The notes under the pieces: generated by a model
The model's database searches: none
The model's input: only the letters and a program-made list of their open reading frames with translations
Told to the model about the DNA's origin: nothing
Shown: positions 33,947 through 42,599 of the stretch, piece after piece
How positions within the stretch are numbered: the first letter of the stretch is position 1
How the letters are laid out: each line of letters opens with the position of its first letter
Assembly (NCBI GenBank): GCA_018971775.1
Contig: JAGXAB010000017.1
Location: 1 to 64,000 of the forward strand
Direction: 5' to 3'
Length of the DNA: 64,000 bases
Origin: Cyanobacteria bacterium REEB67
Lineage (GTDB): Bacteria > Cyanobacteriota > Vampirovibrionia > Obscuribacterales > Obscuribacteraceae
Made by a program: the position numbers and the translations under genes

Positions 33947-34549
33947 ATGCGCAGATTTTTCAATTTCCTGGCCAGCATCAGGCCGCTGGCTCGCCTTACT
34001 TATCGTCCTCTGGCTATTGTTTTAATCATCTCGACTCTCGGTTTCGCTTCTCGGCCAGCGTACGCTGGCCAGGGCCAGCAAAAGACCATCGGGGCTTTGA
34101 CCGCCAGTCTGCCCCCCTGCCGTATGGATAGTTTTGTTTATCAAGCCGGAGCGCGAGCCAATGATATCTATGGCGACGAGGGAAAGGGCGGCAAACCGCC
34201 GCTATCAGGATTTACTAAAGCGAGCCGAATCAATAGCGGTATCACCGGCATAGACGCCGCCGGTCTGACTACTGGACACGGTAGCTATTTGCCCGATGCC
34301 ACTGGATGCGATGAATTTATCGGTGGCTCTGAATGGGATATGACTGGAGGTTTCGCCAGTGCTCAAAGTAGTGACTGGAATGAAGCTCCGGTTGATGCGC
34401 CCGATTCGACGCGGACAAAAGGGACGGCCGGCTCCGGCGCTAATGGCCTGATGACTCTCGCTCAGATGCGCACCGCCTCGCTCAACAGTGCGGTCACCCA
34501 GATAGTAAACTCTGATCCGACCCATCTTGGCGCATTGCTCGGTTTCTAG
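33947..34549 (+). CDS. Secreted protein, unknown function
   Basis: ATG at 33947, about ten bases after GGAG, gives RRFFNFLASIRPLARLTYRP and then a hydrophobic core (LAIVLIISTLGFASRPAYA), a long signal peptide cut before GQGQQ. Upstream in-frame residues from 33911 are probably not translated. The mature protein of about 155 residues is Gly/Ser/Thr/Asp-rich, with few charged clusters and one C-x-x-x-x-x-x pair, and shows no family signature I recognise. It is the first gene after the hipBA insert; base use matches the surrounding chromosome. Confidence 0.6.
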   Translation: MRRFFNFLASIRPLARLTYRPLAIVLIISTLGFASRPAYAGQGQQKTIGALTASLPPCRMDSFVYQAGARANDIYGDEGKGGKPPLSGFTKASRINSGITGIDAAGLTTGHGSYLPDATGCDEFIGGSEWDMTGGFASAQSSDWNEAPVDAPDSTRTKGTAGSGANGLMTLAQMRTASLNSAVTQIVNSDPTHLGALLGF

Positions 34550-34597
34550 TGCGTGAAGTAGCTTCGGCACTGGAAAAGTTAGCGATTTCGTTTCTTG

Positions 34598-36226
34598 TCA
34601 GCGATCGAGATCGATATTGACGATGGCAAAGGTGCCGATCACTAATTTGCGCTTGCGCAGCTCGTCTCCGCTGATGGCGATGAAGCGTTTGCGTGCTTCG
34701 CCGTAAGCTTCTAGACCGGTCAGTAAAATTTTGGCCAGTTTGAGAAAAAATGCGGTGGCACCGATACGATCGACTAGTTCTTCGAGGGCTCGATCGGTTC
34801 GCAGATTGCCGCGTTCGAGTTCTTCCGGCCCGATTTCTTCCATCAAATTTTCTATGGAAGAAAATACTGTGCGCCATTTATTGCTGTTCAGGGCGCTTTC
34901 CAGGCTGCTCGTTAGAATACTTTTGAGCTCGTCATTGATTGGTGGCAGGAGATGATTGTTTTTGTCTTCGTTGCGCAGGCAGACATTGGCGTGCACCAGT
35001 GCCGTGCGGGTCTCGACCACGACAATCGGCCAGCGAGCCTCCAGATAAGCGCAGACTTCGGTTTCAGCTATCTCGATCGTACCGTCGCTGGCCGCGGCTC
35101 GACCGGTATTTTTCATGTCGATATTGCTCAGTGTGACTTCTTCCAGCTCCAGGCCCCATTCGGCAAACCGGGCGCGAATGTTTCTGAGGAATTGTCCATG
35201 CAATTGCTCGCCGACTTTTAAACCGGATAAGACAAAACGGATAAAACTCAGTTTGCCGCGCCAGGTGAGCGATTGCTCGGCCAGGGCATTGAGGGCGCGC
35301 AGGAAAAATTGCTTGGTCGTCATCGCTTTACCCAGGCCAATCTTTGTCGCCTCTCGCTCGAGATGCGCCAGCAGAGCATAGGTGCCTGACGTAAGCAGAG
35401 CGTTATCGACTATCCTGGTCAGCTCGTCCGAGATCATTGTTTTGATGTCGTCGGCATCTTTACCGAGGAAAGTTACGGCAGCCTGCGTCAAATTATGCGG
35501 TTTGGGATTGACTTTAGCGACCAGAACCCAGCTCAACGAAAGCTGATCTTCGAGGCGCTGACGATTGTCGATGACAATGTCGAAATGCTCATGGCGGGAT
35601 TGAAAATCGAGGAAAGTACAAAACTGCGAAATTGCTTCTTCACCTCCGTAAGGAGTGTGTGGCAATGCGTCGGGGTTGGCTGTGATGCCGGTAAATTCGT
35701 ATTTGAGTGATTCCAGGCCAAAGTCGGCCAGGGCTTTGTTCCAGAATGCTTTCAGTCTTTCGCCGCTGACGGTGGGATCGCCAAGCTCGGCCAGGTCAAC
35801 AGGCAGCGCCTCGATGGTCAGTGCCTGGACGCTGAGATGATCGCTGACCATCTTCGTGATTTGATCCGGTTCGATGCCTTCGAAGTGCCTGGCGGCGCGC
35901 TTCAAAGAAATATCATCGTTCGCTATAGCGATTCGCAAGCTGGCGTGCAGATAGAGCGGCGGCGCTTTGCTGGTCACTACTGATGGTGGCATGACATTGG
36001 CAATCAAAATTTCGAAGGGGGCAAGATCAAGTAAGAAAGCATGCTCCACTCCAGGTACTACAAGAGTCTGCCCCTCTCGCAAAATCCTGTATTCTTTGCT
36101 TCCCTGGCCGTTCTTAACAACAATCAGTGCTTTGCCCGGTGGGCATTTTTTTAGGCAAAAAAGACCAGCCGAAATGGCCGCGGCCGCAGCGGTTATCGTG
36201 CCTGCAATTGTCAGCCCTGGATCCAT
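34598..36226 (-). CDS. SPFH/flotillin-like membrane protein
   Basis: An N-terminal membrane span (about 6-26) precedes CPPGKALIVVKNG, a typical flotillin/SPFH start, then REGQTLVVPGVEHAFLLDL and PLYLHASLRIAI. A second SPFH-like segment starts near residue 235 (SLSWVLVAKVNPKPHNLTQAAVTFLG, then ELTRIVDN). Flotillins form scaffolds in membrane microdomains. The 542-residue protein has two such segments in tandem, whereas usual flotillins have one plus a long coiled coil; the coiled coil is weak or absent here. The next gene upstream ends 17 bases away on the same strand. Confidence 0.7.
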   Translation of the reverse strand: MDPGLTIAGTITAAAAAISAGLFCLKKCPPGKALIVVKNGQGSKEYRILREGQTLVVPGVEHAFLLDLAPFEILIANVMPPSVVTSKAPPLYLHASLRIAIANDDISLKRAARHFEGIEPDQITKMVSDHLSVQALTIEALPVDLAELGDPTVSGERLKAFWNKALADFGLESLKYEFTGITANPDALPHTPYGGEEAISQFCTFLDFQSRHEHFDIVIDNRQRLEDQLSLSWVLVAKVNPKPHNLTQAAVTFLGKDADDIKTMISDELTRIVDNALLTSGTYALLAHLEREATKIGLGKAMTTKQFFLRALNALAEQSLTWRGKLSFIRFVLSGLKVGEQLHGQFLRNIRARFAEWGLELEEVTLSNIDMKNTGRAAASDGTIEIAETEVCAYLEARWPIVVVETRTALVHANVCLRNEDKNNHLLPPINDELKSILTSSLESALNSNKWRTVFSSIENLMEEIGPEELERGNLRTDRALEELVDRIGATAFFLKLAKILLTGLEAYGEARKRFIAISGDELRKRKLVIGTFAIVNIDLDR

Positions 36227-36243
36227 AAAATCTGCTCGCCGGT

Positions 36244-37461
36244 TTAGCGTGTTTTTGGCTTGTACTGCGCGACGAATCCGCTTGCCTGGCCATGCAACGT
36301 ACGAAGCGCCCCGGCCAATTCACTCAACTTTTGCGGGCCGTCTTCTTCTTTGACGATGGCAAAGGCGCCGGTCGCAAGTGGATCTGATAGACGCGATATC
36401 GTCATCAGGTCAGCAGTCAGCGCCGTCACAAGTGCTTCCGCGGCGGTGAAGCTTGTCAGCGAGTTGATCGAATCGGCTTTCAAGGCTGGTTTTGTGGGCG
36501 CTTGAGCCACTCCCGCCTGGGAGCCGCCTTTGATTGCCGCGGCTGTCGCACCGGTCGCTGCGGCACCGAGCACATCATCTTCACTGACCGTGCGCAAGAC
36601 CTGAGAGAGATTTTGCACGGCACCCTGGCTCAGTCGCAGGTCGCCGGAGCTGCTGCCAAAAAGGTCTTCGGTGGCCAGTTTGCCGCTTGCTACTTTGATC
36701 AGATCGCCGAGCAATTCCCGCGCTAGATTTGGGATAGCGTCGTAAACAATAGTAGTGCCGCCGACATGCCATTCCAGCTGGCCATTTTTTACCTGTGAAT
36801 CGATCGTCATAAAAGAAGTGAAGCCCGACTGGGTAATGTCGGTCAGAGTCATCTGCAGAATGGCTTCGGCCGGGACGATGTAGACATCGATTTTGTCCTG
36901 GTGTCCGTGCAGCATCATGCCCCAGAATGTGGTCGAGGCATAGCCCTTGAAAAAACGTACTTTCGTGTCCTGACCGAAGGCTTCGCCTTTGATAATTTCT
37001 TCGGCGTATTGCGGCGGATGGATGCTCAAGATCAAGTTTGTGCCCTGAGCGGATAGATTGAAGATATCGCCCTGGCGCTCAAACTCTTTAAATATTTTCG
37101 CCACCCAATCTGTGACCGAATTGTGCGCCGACTGTTGGGCAGCAAAGGCGGAACGCTGGACAGGGGCTGCGGCGTTGAGCTGATCGACTTCGGCTTGTTC
37201 ATACATCGCTTCGACCGGCGGAGTGTAGACGAAGCCATCACCCTGGTCGCGCTGATCGAGATCTTCGATTGTCGGCGGCGGCGGGATCTTCATTTTATGA
37301 TAGGTCGGGGGCAAAAGGCTGTTCGGATCTTGGATGGAAGCAATCCACTCGCTGGTATTTTCCTGTCTGTTTTCGCGCAACTTGCGCATGACATTTTCCG
37401 ACTCTTCGATTTCATCTTCGGGCAGAGGCTGGGATTTGAAAAAGTTGCTGAAAATACCCAT
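36244..37461 (-). CDS. Soluble protein of unknown function, operon partner of the SPFH protein
   Basis: The 405-residue protein starts with a charged Glu/Arg region (about 15-60) and a Pro-rich linker (PPTYHKMKIPPPPT). A folded domain follows at about 120-255, with hydrophobic strands (TNLILSIHPP, DKIDVYIVPAEAI) and helical flanks. The C-terminal 150 residues are Ala/Leu-rich helices. I recognise no family. GGAGG lies seven bases before the ATG. The spacing to the SPFH gene suggests an operon, so it may bind or regulate the SPFH scaffold. Confidence 0.65.
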   Translation of the reverse strand: MGIFSNFFKSQPLPEDEIEESENVMRKLRENRQENTSEWIASIQDPNSLLPPTYHKMKIPPPPTIEDLDQRDQGDGFVYTPPVEAMYEQAEVDQLNAAAPVQRSAFAAQQSAHNSVTDWVAKIFKEFERQGDIFNLSAQGTNLILSIHPPQYAEEIIKGEAFGQDTKVRFFKGYASTTFWGMMLHGHQDKIDVYIVPAEAILQMTLTDITQSGFTSFMTIDSQVKNGQLEWHVGGTTIVYDAIPNLARELLGDLIKVASGKLATEDLFGSSSGDLRLSQGAVQNLSQVLRTVSEDDVLGAAATGATAAAIKGGSQAGVAQAPTKPALKADSINSLTSFTAAEALVTALTADLMTISRLSDPLATGAFAIVKEEDGPQKLSELAGALRTLHGQASGFVAQYKPKTR

Positions 37462-37590
37462 GACTTTACCTCCGGTGCGGTCGCCCTGACTGATGAGCCG
37501 TAACGGCCCATGAAGCGACAGGCATAGCCTAGCATAGACAAAAATGAAAGCCGCTATAATCTAGGCCTAAATTCCGGAGGCGAGCGAAAA

Positions 37591-38610
37591 ATGGCAAAGA
37601 TGCGAGCGGTGCAGGTAAAGGCGGCTAAAAGCGACTGGCAATTGGTGGAAATTGACATCCCCGAGCCAAAACCCCGTACGGTGCGCATCAAAGTCCAGGC
37701 TTGTGGCGTCTGTCACAGCGATATGTTCACCAAAGAGGGTCTTTTCCCGGGCACGCAATTTCCCCGCACTCCCGGTCATGAAGTCGTCGGCATCGTCGAC
37801 AAGCTCGGCGAAGGTGTGCAGGGTTTCAAAGTCGGCGATAAAGTCGGAGTGGGTTGGCACGGCGGCAATTGCGGCTATTGCGACAATTGCAGGCGGGGTT
37901 ATTTCTTCGCCTGTCAAAATGAATCGGCGATCACAGGCATCACCTACGACGGCGGTTATGCCGATTACATGGTCGCTCCCGCTAGTGCCGTGGCGCATTT
38001 GCCCGAAGGTCTCAGTCCCGAAGAAGCAGCTCCCTTGATGTGCGCCGGGGTGACAACGTTTAACGCGCTGCGCAATTGCGGTGCTCGTGCCGGTGAATTA
38101 GTGGCCGTGCTCGGTCTCGGTGGACTCGGCCACCTCGCCGTGCAATACGCCGCCAAAATGGGCTTCAAAACAGTCAGTATCGCCCGCGGCAAAGACAAAG
38201 GCGAGCTGGCGAAAAAACTGGGCGCCTGGAAGTTTATCGACAGCCGGAGCGAGGATCCGGCTGCCGAGCTAGCCAAGCTCGGTGGGGCGAAAGTGATCAT
38301 CTCCACCGTCACCGCCGAAGATGCCGTTGCTGCTACTCTGGGCGGTCTCGGCACAGCCGGCACGCTCTTTATCCTGGGTGTACCGCAATCTTTGACCGTC
38401 AACCCCGGCATGCTCGTTTCGGGCAGCCAGTCGATCAAGGGATGGTATTCCGGTACTTCGATCGATTCGCAAGATACGCTCGACTTCAGCCTTTTGAGCG
38501 GTGTGCGTTCGATGAACGAGACCTATCCCCTGGAAAAAGCGGCGGAAGCCTACGACCATATGATGAGCGGTAAGGCGCGTTTTCGCGTCGTGCTGACTAC
38601 GGGCAATTAG
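37591..38610 (+). CDS. Zinc-dependent alcohol dehydrogenase
   Basis: Medium-chain dehydrogenase/reductase that oxidises alcohols (or reduces aldehydes) with NAD(P). Catalytic zinc ligands are C41 in GVCHSD and H63-E64 in GHE, with a third Cys expected near 150 (CAGVTTFNAL). The structural zinc uses C94, C97, C100 and C108. The Rossmann motif GLGGLGHLAV follows, and SIARGKDKG suggests NADP preference through the Arg/Lys that replace an acidic residue. The 339-residue length is normal. All key residues are present. It is convergent with an Lrp-type regulator. Confidence 0.93.
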   Translation: MAKMRAVQVKAAKSDWQLVEIDIPEPKPRTVRIKVQACGVCHSDMFTKEGLFPGTQFPRTPGHEVVGIVDKLGEGVQGFKVGDKVGVGWHGGNCGYCDNCRRGYFFACQNESAITGITYDGGYADYMVAPASAVAHLPEGLSPEEAAPLMCAGVTTFNALRNCGARAGELVAVLGLGGLGHLAVQYAAKMGFKTVSIARGKDKGELAKKLGAWKFIDSRSEDPAAELAKLGGAKVIISTVTAEDAVAATLGGLGTAGTLFILGVPQSLTVNPGMLVSGSQSIKGWYSGTSIDSQDTLDFSLLSGVRSMNETYPLEKAAEAYDHMMSGKARFRVVLTTGN

Positions 38611-38613
38611 TTC

Positions 38614-39129
38614 TCAATCCGGCAGCCGGGGCGTAATGCCCCGATCGAGTGGGACATTCAAGACGACGCTGGTGATTGTCTTTTTGACGCCGGCGATCGT
38701 GCGCAGCGTGTCGAGGAAGTGGCCGAGAGCGGCCGTGTCAGTGGTGCGCACTTTGAGCAGGACGCACTCTTCGCCGGCGACAGTGTAAAATTCCTCGACC
38801 TCCGGAAAGATTGTGAGTGCTTTGCACAAGTCGGAGCAGGATGAGCCCTCGGTGGTCAGGCGGACGAAGGCGCAGAGTTTTAGGCCGAGTTGTGTGGCGT
38901 CGATGTCGATGTTGTAGGACTTGATCACGCCGCTCTGTTCCAGCTTCTTCACTCTAGCGTGCACCGATGGCGGCGAGAGATCTAGCTCGACGGCGAGGTC
39001 AGAGTACTTTTTTTTAGCGTCTTTTTTCAGTAAGGCTAATAGCTTTTCGTCAATGTGGTCGAGCAATGGGTCACCGTTTGCATTTGTGCCTAATTCTATT
39101 CGGAATGCTTGCCTATTAGGCGGTAGCAC
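38614..39129 (-). CDS. Lrp/AsnC-family transcriptional regulator
   Basis: A 171-residue regulator: an N-terminal winged helix-turn-helix (LDHIDEKLLALLKKDAKKKY, then DLSPPSVHARVKKLEQSGV) followed by the RAM ligand-binding domain (GLKLCAFVRLT, then EVEEFYTVAGEECVLLKVRT and LRTIAGVKKT). These proteins respond to amino acids and control nearby transport or catabolic genes. The GTG start at 39129 adds about 20 residues before the HTH. It is divergent from the DMT-type exporter 71 bases away, so it may control that gene; the intergenic sequence includes a GGTCTAACC element and TTAGG repeats, but I cannot prove an operator. Confidence 0.9.
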   Translation of the reverse strand: MLPPNRQAFRIELGTNANGDPLLDHIDEKLLALLKKDAKKKYSDLAVELDLSPPSVHARVKKLEQSGVIKSYNIDIDATQLGLKLCAFVRLTTEGSSCSDLCKALTIFPEVEEFYTVAGEECVLLKVRTTDTAALGHFLDTLRTIAGVKKTITSVVLNVPLDRGITPRLPD

Positions 39130-39200
39130 ACTTATGATTATAGTCTGTTAGGTGGTTTTTCCAAATGGTCTAACCATGTTAGGTATTCAGGTGTCCCGTT

Positions 39201-40229
39201 ATGCTTTCAAAACTTACTAAAATCAACCTCAATGCCCACCAGTTGCGCATCCTTTTTGCTTTTGCCGTGATTTATCTGGTCTGGGGCTCTACTTATGTAG
39301 CGATCAAGTTTACCCTCGAGTGCATGCCGCCCTTCTTGATGGTGGCCGTGCGCTTCACGATCGCCGGTGCGATCATGTACGTCTGGACGCGTTTGCGTGG
39401 CGCTCCGCGCCCGGATAAGTCCCACTATTTGCCTACCGCTGTGCTCGGCACCCTGCTTCTCGTCTTTGGCAGCACTGGTGTTGTCCTGGCCGAGCGCACC
39501 GTGTCTTCGGGTGTGGTATCGCTTCTGGTGGCAACCGTACCTGTCTATATTGTCTTATTGCAATGGCTCCGTCCCGGTGGGCTGCATCCGGGCCGCCGTG
39601 TCCTTGCTGGTCTTGTCCTTGGTATGCTCGGCCTGGCCCTGCTTCTCAAGCCAGCTAGCTTCGCCACGGCCGGCGGTGGTGTCGATACTTTTGGCGTTAT
39701 TTGTGTTTTGATCGGCTCGCTCGGCTCGGCTATCGGTGCACTTTACGCGCGTTCGGCTAAGCTGCCTGCCTCGCAACAACTGGCCGCCGGTATGGAGATG
39801 CTCTTCGCTGGGCTGATTCTCTTTGTCGTCTCGGCCTGTGCCGGTGAATTCAGCTATTTCCAGCACATCAATGTTTCGCTGAAGTCTGGCCTTGCTCTTC
39901 TCTATCTAATCGTCATCGGCTCGATGCTGGCCTATACCGCTTATGGCTGGTTGCTCAAGATGGTCCACCCATCTCATGTTTCAACCTATGCTTATGTCAA
40001 TCCGGTCGTCGCCGTCTTCCTGGGCTGGTCCCTGGCCGGCGAAGGCATCACTGCCCAGACGATGATTGGCGCGGCTGTAATATTGTCCGCTGTCTTCTTG
40101 ATATCGCGTACGCCGCAAAAACCGGTCATGCCACTGGCTGTCTGCGCCCTCGCTGAGGATAATCTTGTCGCTGCCGGTGTCACTGCTGGTAACGATTCTA
40201 GCCCGCGTCAACTCTGCCAGGCTGATTGA
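39201..40229 (+). CDS. EamA/DMT-superfamily transporter
   Basis: A 342-residue protein with ten predicted membrane spans in two EamA halves. The first half begins FAVIYLVWGSTYVAIKF, the family signature, and contains PFLMVAVRFTIAGAIM. The second half ends with THVSTYAYVNPVVAVFLGW-like TM (here SHVSTYAYVNP). EamA proteins export amino acids or metabolites. A neighbouring Lrp-type regulator supports an amino-acid exporter, but that is inference. The C-terminal 45 residues after the last TM are hydrophilic. Confidence 0.9.
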   Translation: MLSKLTKINLNAHQLRILFAFAVIYLVWGSTYVAIKFTLECMPPFLMVAVRFTIAGAIMYVWTRLRGAPRPDKSHYLPTAVLGTLLLVFGSTGVVLAERTVSSGVVSLLVATVPVYIVLLQWLRPGGLHPGRRVLAGLVLGMLGLALLLKPASFATAGGGVDTFGVICVLIGSLGSAIGALYARSAKLPASQQLAAGMEMLFAGLILFVVSACAGEFSYFQHINVSLKSGLALLYLIVIGSMLAYTAYGWLLKMVHPSHVSTYAYVNPVVAVFLGWSLAGEGITAQTMIGAAVILSAVFLISRTPQKPVMPLAVCALAEDNLVAAGVTAGNDSSPRQLCQAD

Positions 40230-40303
40230 TCTAAAATAGCCCAAGATCCAAATGCACTTTTGTATTTTTGGGCTAAAAACGTTTGAAAAAATTGTGGGGC
40301 GCC

Positions 40304-40888
40304 ATGGCAGATAAAGTCAAAATACTGTGTTTCGCCGGTAGTTTGCGGAAAGATTCCTTCAACAAAAAGTTGGTCAAAGAGGCCATGGCTCTGGCGGAAG
40401 CGGCAGGCGCCGAGGTTACTTATCTCGATCTCAAAGAACATCCGATGCCTATCTATGACGGTGACATCGAGGCGGAAAGCGGCTTGCCCGCAAATGCCGT
40501 CAAAATCAAAAAGTTGATGAAAGAATGCGATGCTTTTTTAATTGCTTCGCCCGAGTACAACAGCTCGATTTCGGCCGCTTTGAAAAATGCTATCGACTGG
40601 GCCTCTCGTCCAGAGCCTGGCGAAAAGCCCCTGGTTTGTTTCACCGGTAAGGTGGCCGGCGTTATGGCCGCTTCTCCTGGCGCCTTCGGTGGCCTGCGCG
40701 GCCTTGTCACGTTGCGCTCGTTGCTAGGCAATATCGGCGTCCTCGTCGCCACCGAACAAATCGCCATCGCCAAAGCGCCTGAAGCGTTCGACGGTGAAGG
40801 CAAGCTCACCGACGACAAGAACAAGCAGACAGTGGAACGTATCGTCAAACGTGTGATTCAGATTGCCGCTGGCCTGAAGGCGCTTTAG
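40304..40888 (+). CDS. NADPH-dependent FMN reductase
   Basis: A 194-residue flavodoxin-fold oxidoreductase. ATG at 40304 gives ADKVKILCFAGSLRKDSFN, which carries the family's N-terminal GSLRxxSxN phosphate-binding loop. The middle motif SPEYNSSISAALKNAIDW matches the FMN-binding SPEYNxxxxxxLKNxxDW. Such enzymes reduce FMN or quinones/azo compounds with NAD(P)H. The TTG at 40283 is in frame but adds seven residues. No partner is obvious. Confidence 0.92.
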   Translation: MADKVKILCFAGSLRKDSFNKKLVKEAMALAEAAGAEVTYLDLKEHPMPIYDGDIEAESGLPANAVKIKKLMKECDAFLIASPEYNSSISAALKNAIDWASRPEPGEKPLVCFTGKVAGVMAASPGAFGGLRGLVTLRSLLGNIGVLVATEQIAIAKAPEAFDGEGKLTDDKNKQTVERIVKRVIQIAAGLKAL

Positions 40889-41000
40889 GCCTGGCGCGAT
40901 AACAGGTCAGTTAGCAACAAAAAGCCATCCTGTCACCAGATGGCTATTTATCGGGATAGAACCTGTTTCCTGTTTTTTGGCCCGTCAGGACCTGGTCGCC

Positions 41001-41303
41001 TTAGTAGTGATGTCTGGCGATACGGCGTTCGGCCTTGGCTTCTTGCGAATGCTCGTAGGCTTTACGTGCTTCATGTCTGGCGTGATGAGCGTGCAGGCGA
41101 GCCGAAAGGCCGTGGCCGCGATAGGCGGATGATCTGGCTTCAGCGCGCGATTCAGCCGCTTTTTGCGATTCGCGATTGGCTGCGTGCTGGTCGTGTTGCG
41201 CCTTTTGCCATTCTGTTTCAGCTGAGGCCGGAGCGACGGCCATGGAAATTAAATTTGGCAGCAGAAAAGCGGCTAAAATAAAGACCCTCGGTACAATTCT
41301 CAT
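41001..41303 (-). CDS. Small secreted His/Ala/Arg-rich protein
   Basis: GGAG lies seven bases before the ATG at 41303. The product has a signal peptide (RIVPRVFILAAFLLPNLISM, then a cut near ASAE). The mature 71 residues are rich in Ala, His, Arg and Glu (HAHHARHEARKAYEHSQEAK), largely helical. The His clusters could bind metal. I recognise no family. Confidence 0.6.
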   Translation of the reverse strand: MRIVPRVFILAAFLLPNLISMAVAPASAETEWQKAQHDQHAANRESQKAAESRAEARSSAYRGHGLSARLHAHHARHEARKAYEHSQEAKAERRIARHHY

Positions 41304-41382
41304 GAAATTTCTCCTGTCGTGCGACCGTTCAAGATCTTCGCTAAATGCTTTTTACAATGCTTCCTGCAAGGACAGAGCTTCA

Positions 41383-42321
41383 ATGTGTCATAAAGTTCCT
41401 GCCGGCGTGAGTTTTGACCTTTTTGGCCAGGTCTCTCGCCATCCATCACCAGCTCTGGCGACAAGGGCAGTTGCCCTGATCGTGCTCTGCGGTTTCGTGC
41501 CAGTGCAGGCCAAAAACCTGGAGGCAAAAGTCAAGGTCGAAGTAGGCGGGACTAGTTGGGACCGGCTATTGAACGAAGGCAATGAAGTTTGTCGTCTCGG
41601 CAAGTACGACGAGGCGCGCAAACTTTACGAGCAGGCGCTGTCCGAAAGTGAAACCGCCCTTGGTGGCAATAGTCCGACTGTGGCAAAAAATATGATGGCA
41701 CTGGCGGCGCTTGATAAACAGCAAAAGAAATACGCGTCAGCTGAGGATCTGTATAGAAAAGCCCTGGCGATCAGGCAAAAGTTCTACCATGGCAAACATC
41801 CGGATGTCGCTGTCAGCCTGGACTCGCTCGCCGGTGTCTATCGCCTCGAAAAGAAAGATGCCGAGGCCGAAGCGGCCTACAAGCAATCGATTGTTATTAT
41901 GGACAAGTATTTTGGCGTTAATAGTTTCGCTGCCGGAGCCAATATGGCCGGTCTCGCTGCTTTATACAAAGACGAGAAACGCTACGGCGATGCTGCCGCG
42001 CTCTATCAAAAACTAATCGCTCGTACCGAGAAAAAAGACGGACCGCTATCGCCGGTATTGACTCCCAGTCTGAATAGTCTGGCTAATATCTATTGCGCCG
42101 AAGGTAAAATCGATGAGGCGGAAAAGACAATCAAGCGGGCAATCTCTATCGAAGAAGCCGAGCTGGGGCCGGAGCAATTGCACATGGCCGTGTTGCTCGA
42201 GAGCTATAGTGAGATTTTGCGCAAAGCAAAGCGTGATGATGAGGCGTTAAAAATCGAAGCGCGGATTAAGGCCATACGCAGTGCGCCAGTGAAGCCGTGG
42301 GTGGCTCCGGAGAGGAAGTGA
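41383..42321 (+). CDS. Secreted TPR (kinesin-light-chain-like) protein
   Basis: ATG at 41383, with AAGGACAG upstream, is preferred to the longer upstream frame that overlaps the divergent small gene. A signal peptide (ALATRAVALIVLCGFVPVQA) precedes six or so TPR units of about 42 residues, the length typical of TPR_10/TPR_12 (kinesin light chain) repeats. They run from EGNEVCRLGKYDEARKLYEQAL to AEGKIDEAEKTIKRAISI. Such proteins bind partners outside the cytoplasm. The product has 312 residues. The partner is unknown. Confidence 0.8.
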   Translation: MCHKVPAGVSFDLFGQVSRHPSPALATRAVALIVLCGFVPVQAKNLEAKVKVEVGGTSWDRLLNEGNEVCRLGKYDEARKLYEQALSESETALGGNSPTVAKNMMALAALDKQQKKYASAEDLYRKALAIRQKFYHGKHPDVAVSLDSLAGVYRLEKKDAEAEAAYKQSIVIMDKYFGVNSFAAGANMAGLAALYKDEKRYGDAAALYQKLIARTEKKDGPLSPVLTPSLNSLANIYCAEGKIDEAEKTIKRAISIEEAELGPEQLHMAVLLESYSEILRKAKRDDEALKIEARIKAIRSAPVKPWVAPERK

Positions 42322-42348
42322 AGGGACTTATGCTAAAGCAACATGAGT

Positions 42349-42354
42349 TATAAT
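42349..42354 (+). promoter_or_regulatory. Possible -10 box (TATAAT) upstream of the small ORF and the phosphatase
   Basis: A perfect TATAAT lies 36 bases before the small gene, but the -35 region 17 bases upstream (ACTTAT) is poor, so this is only a candidate. Confidence 0.3.
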
Positions 42355-42389
42355 CCGAAAAATATTATCTCAAGCACTCCTGAGTTACC

Positions 42390-42599
42390 ATGCAAATCTG
42401 CGTAGATGGTGACTGTTGCCTGGACGTTCTCCCGCTCTATCACGGCAGTTTACCAATTGTGTACCTAAAACAATTCAATGATCTTGTCAAAGGCATCGCT
42501 GCCAGTTCAATTGAGCCTGGTTATGTCGGATCTAGCGAAGTCAGGCGCGTCTGGCTTGATACATTTGTCCATCACCTTGAGGAGAAGGCGTGCCAATGA
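42390..42599 (+). CDS. Possible small protein overlapping the phosphatase start
   Basis: The 69-residue frame starts at ATG 42390 and ends in TGA overlapping the next ATG (ATGA at 42596-42599), the classic layout of translationally coupled genes. It has early cysteines (CVDGDCCLD) and no signal peptide or recognisable family. It may be real or may only be the leader of the phosphatase gene. Confidence 0.4.
   Translation: MQICVDGDCCLDVLPLYHGSLPIVYLKQFNDLVKGIAASSIEPGYVGSSEVRRVWLDTFVHHLEEKACQ

Noticed and set aside
40923..40945. AGCCATC / GATGGCT hairpin after the FMN reductase
   Set aside because: Seven-base stem with a nine-base loop and only a weak T-rich tail; too weak to call a terminator.
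41176..41382. Longer start for the TPR protein at 41383
   Set aside because: The extension overlaps the divergent small secreted gene, which has its own strong ribosome binding site, and it would bury the signal peptide.
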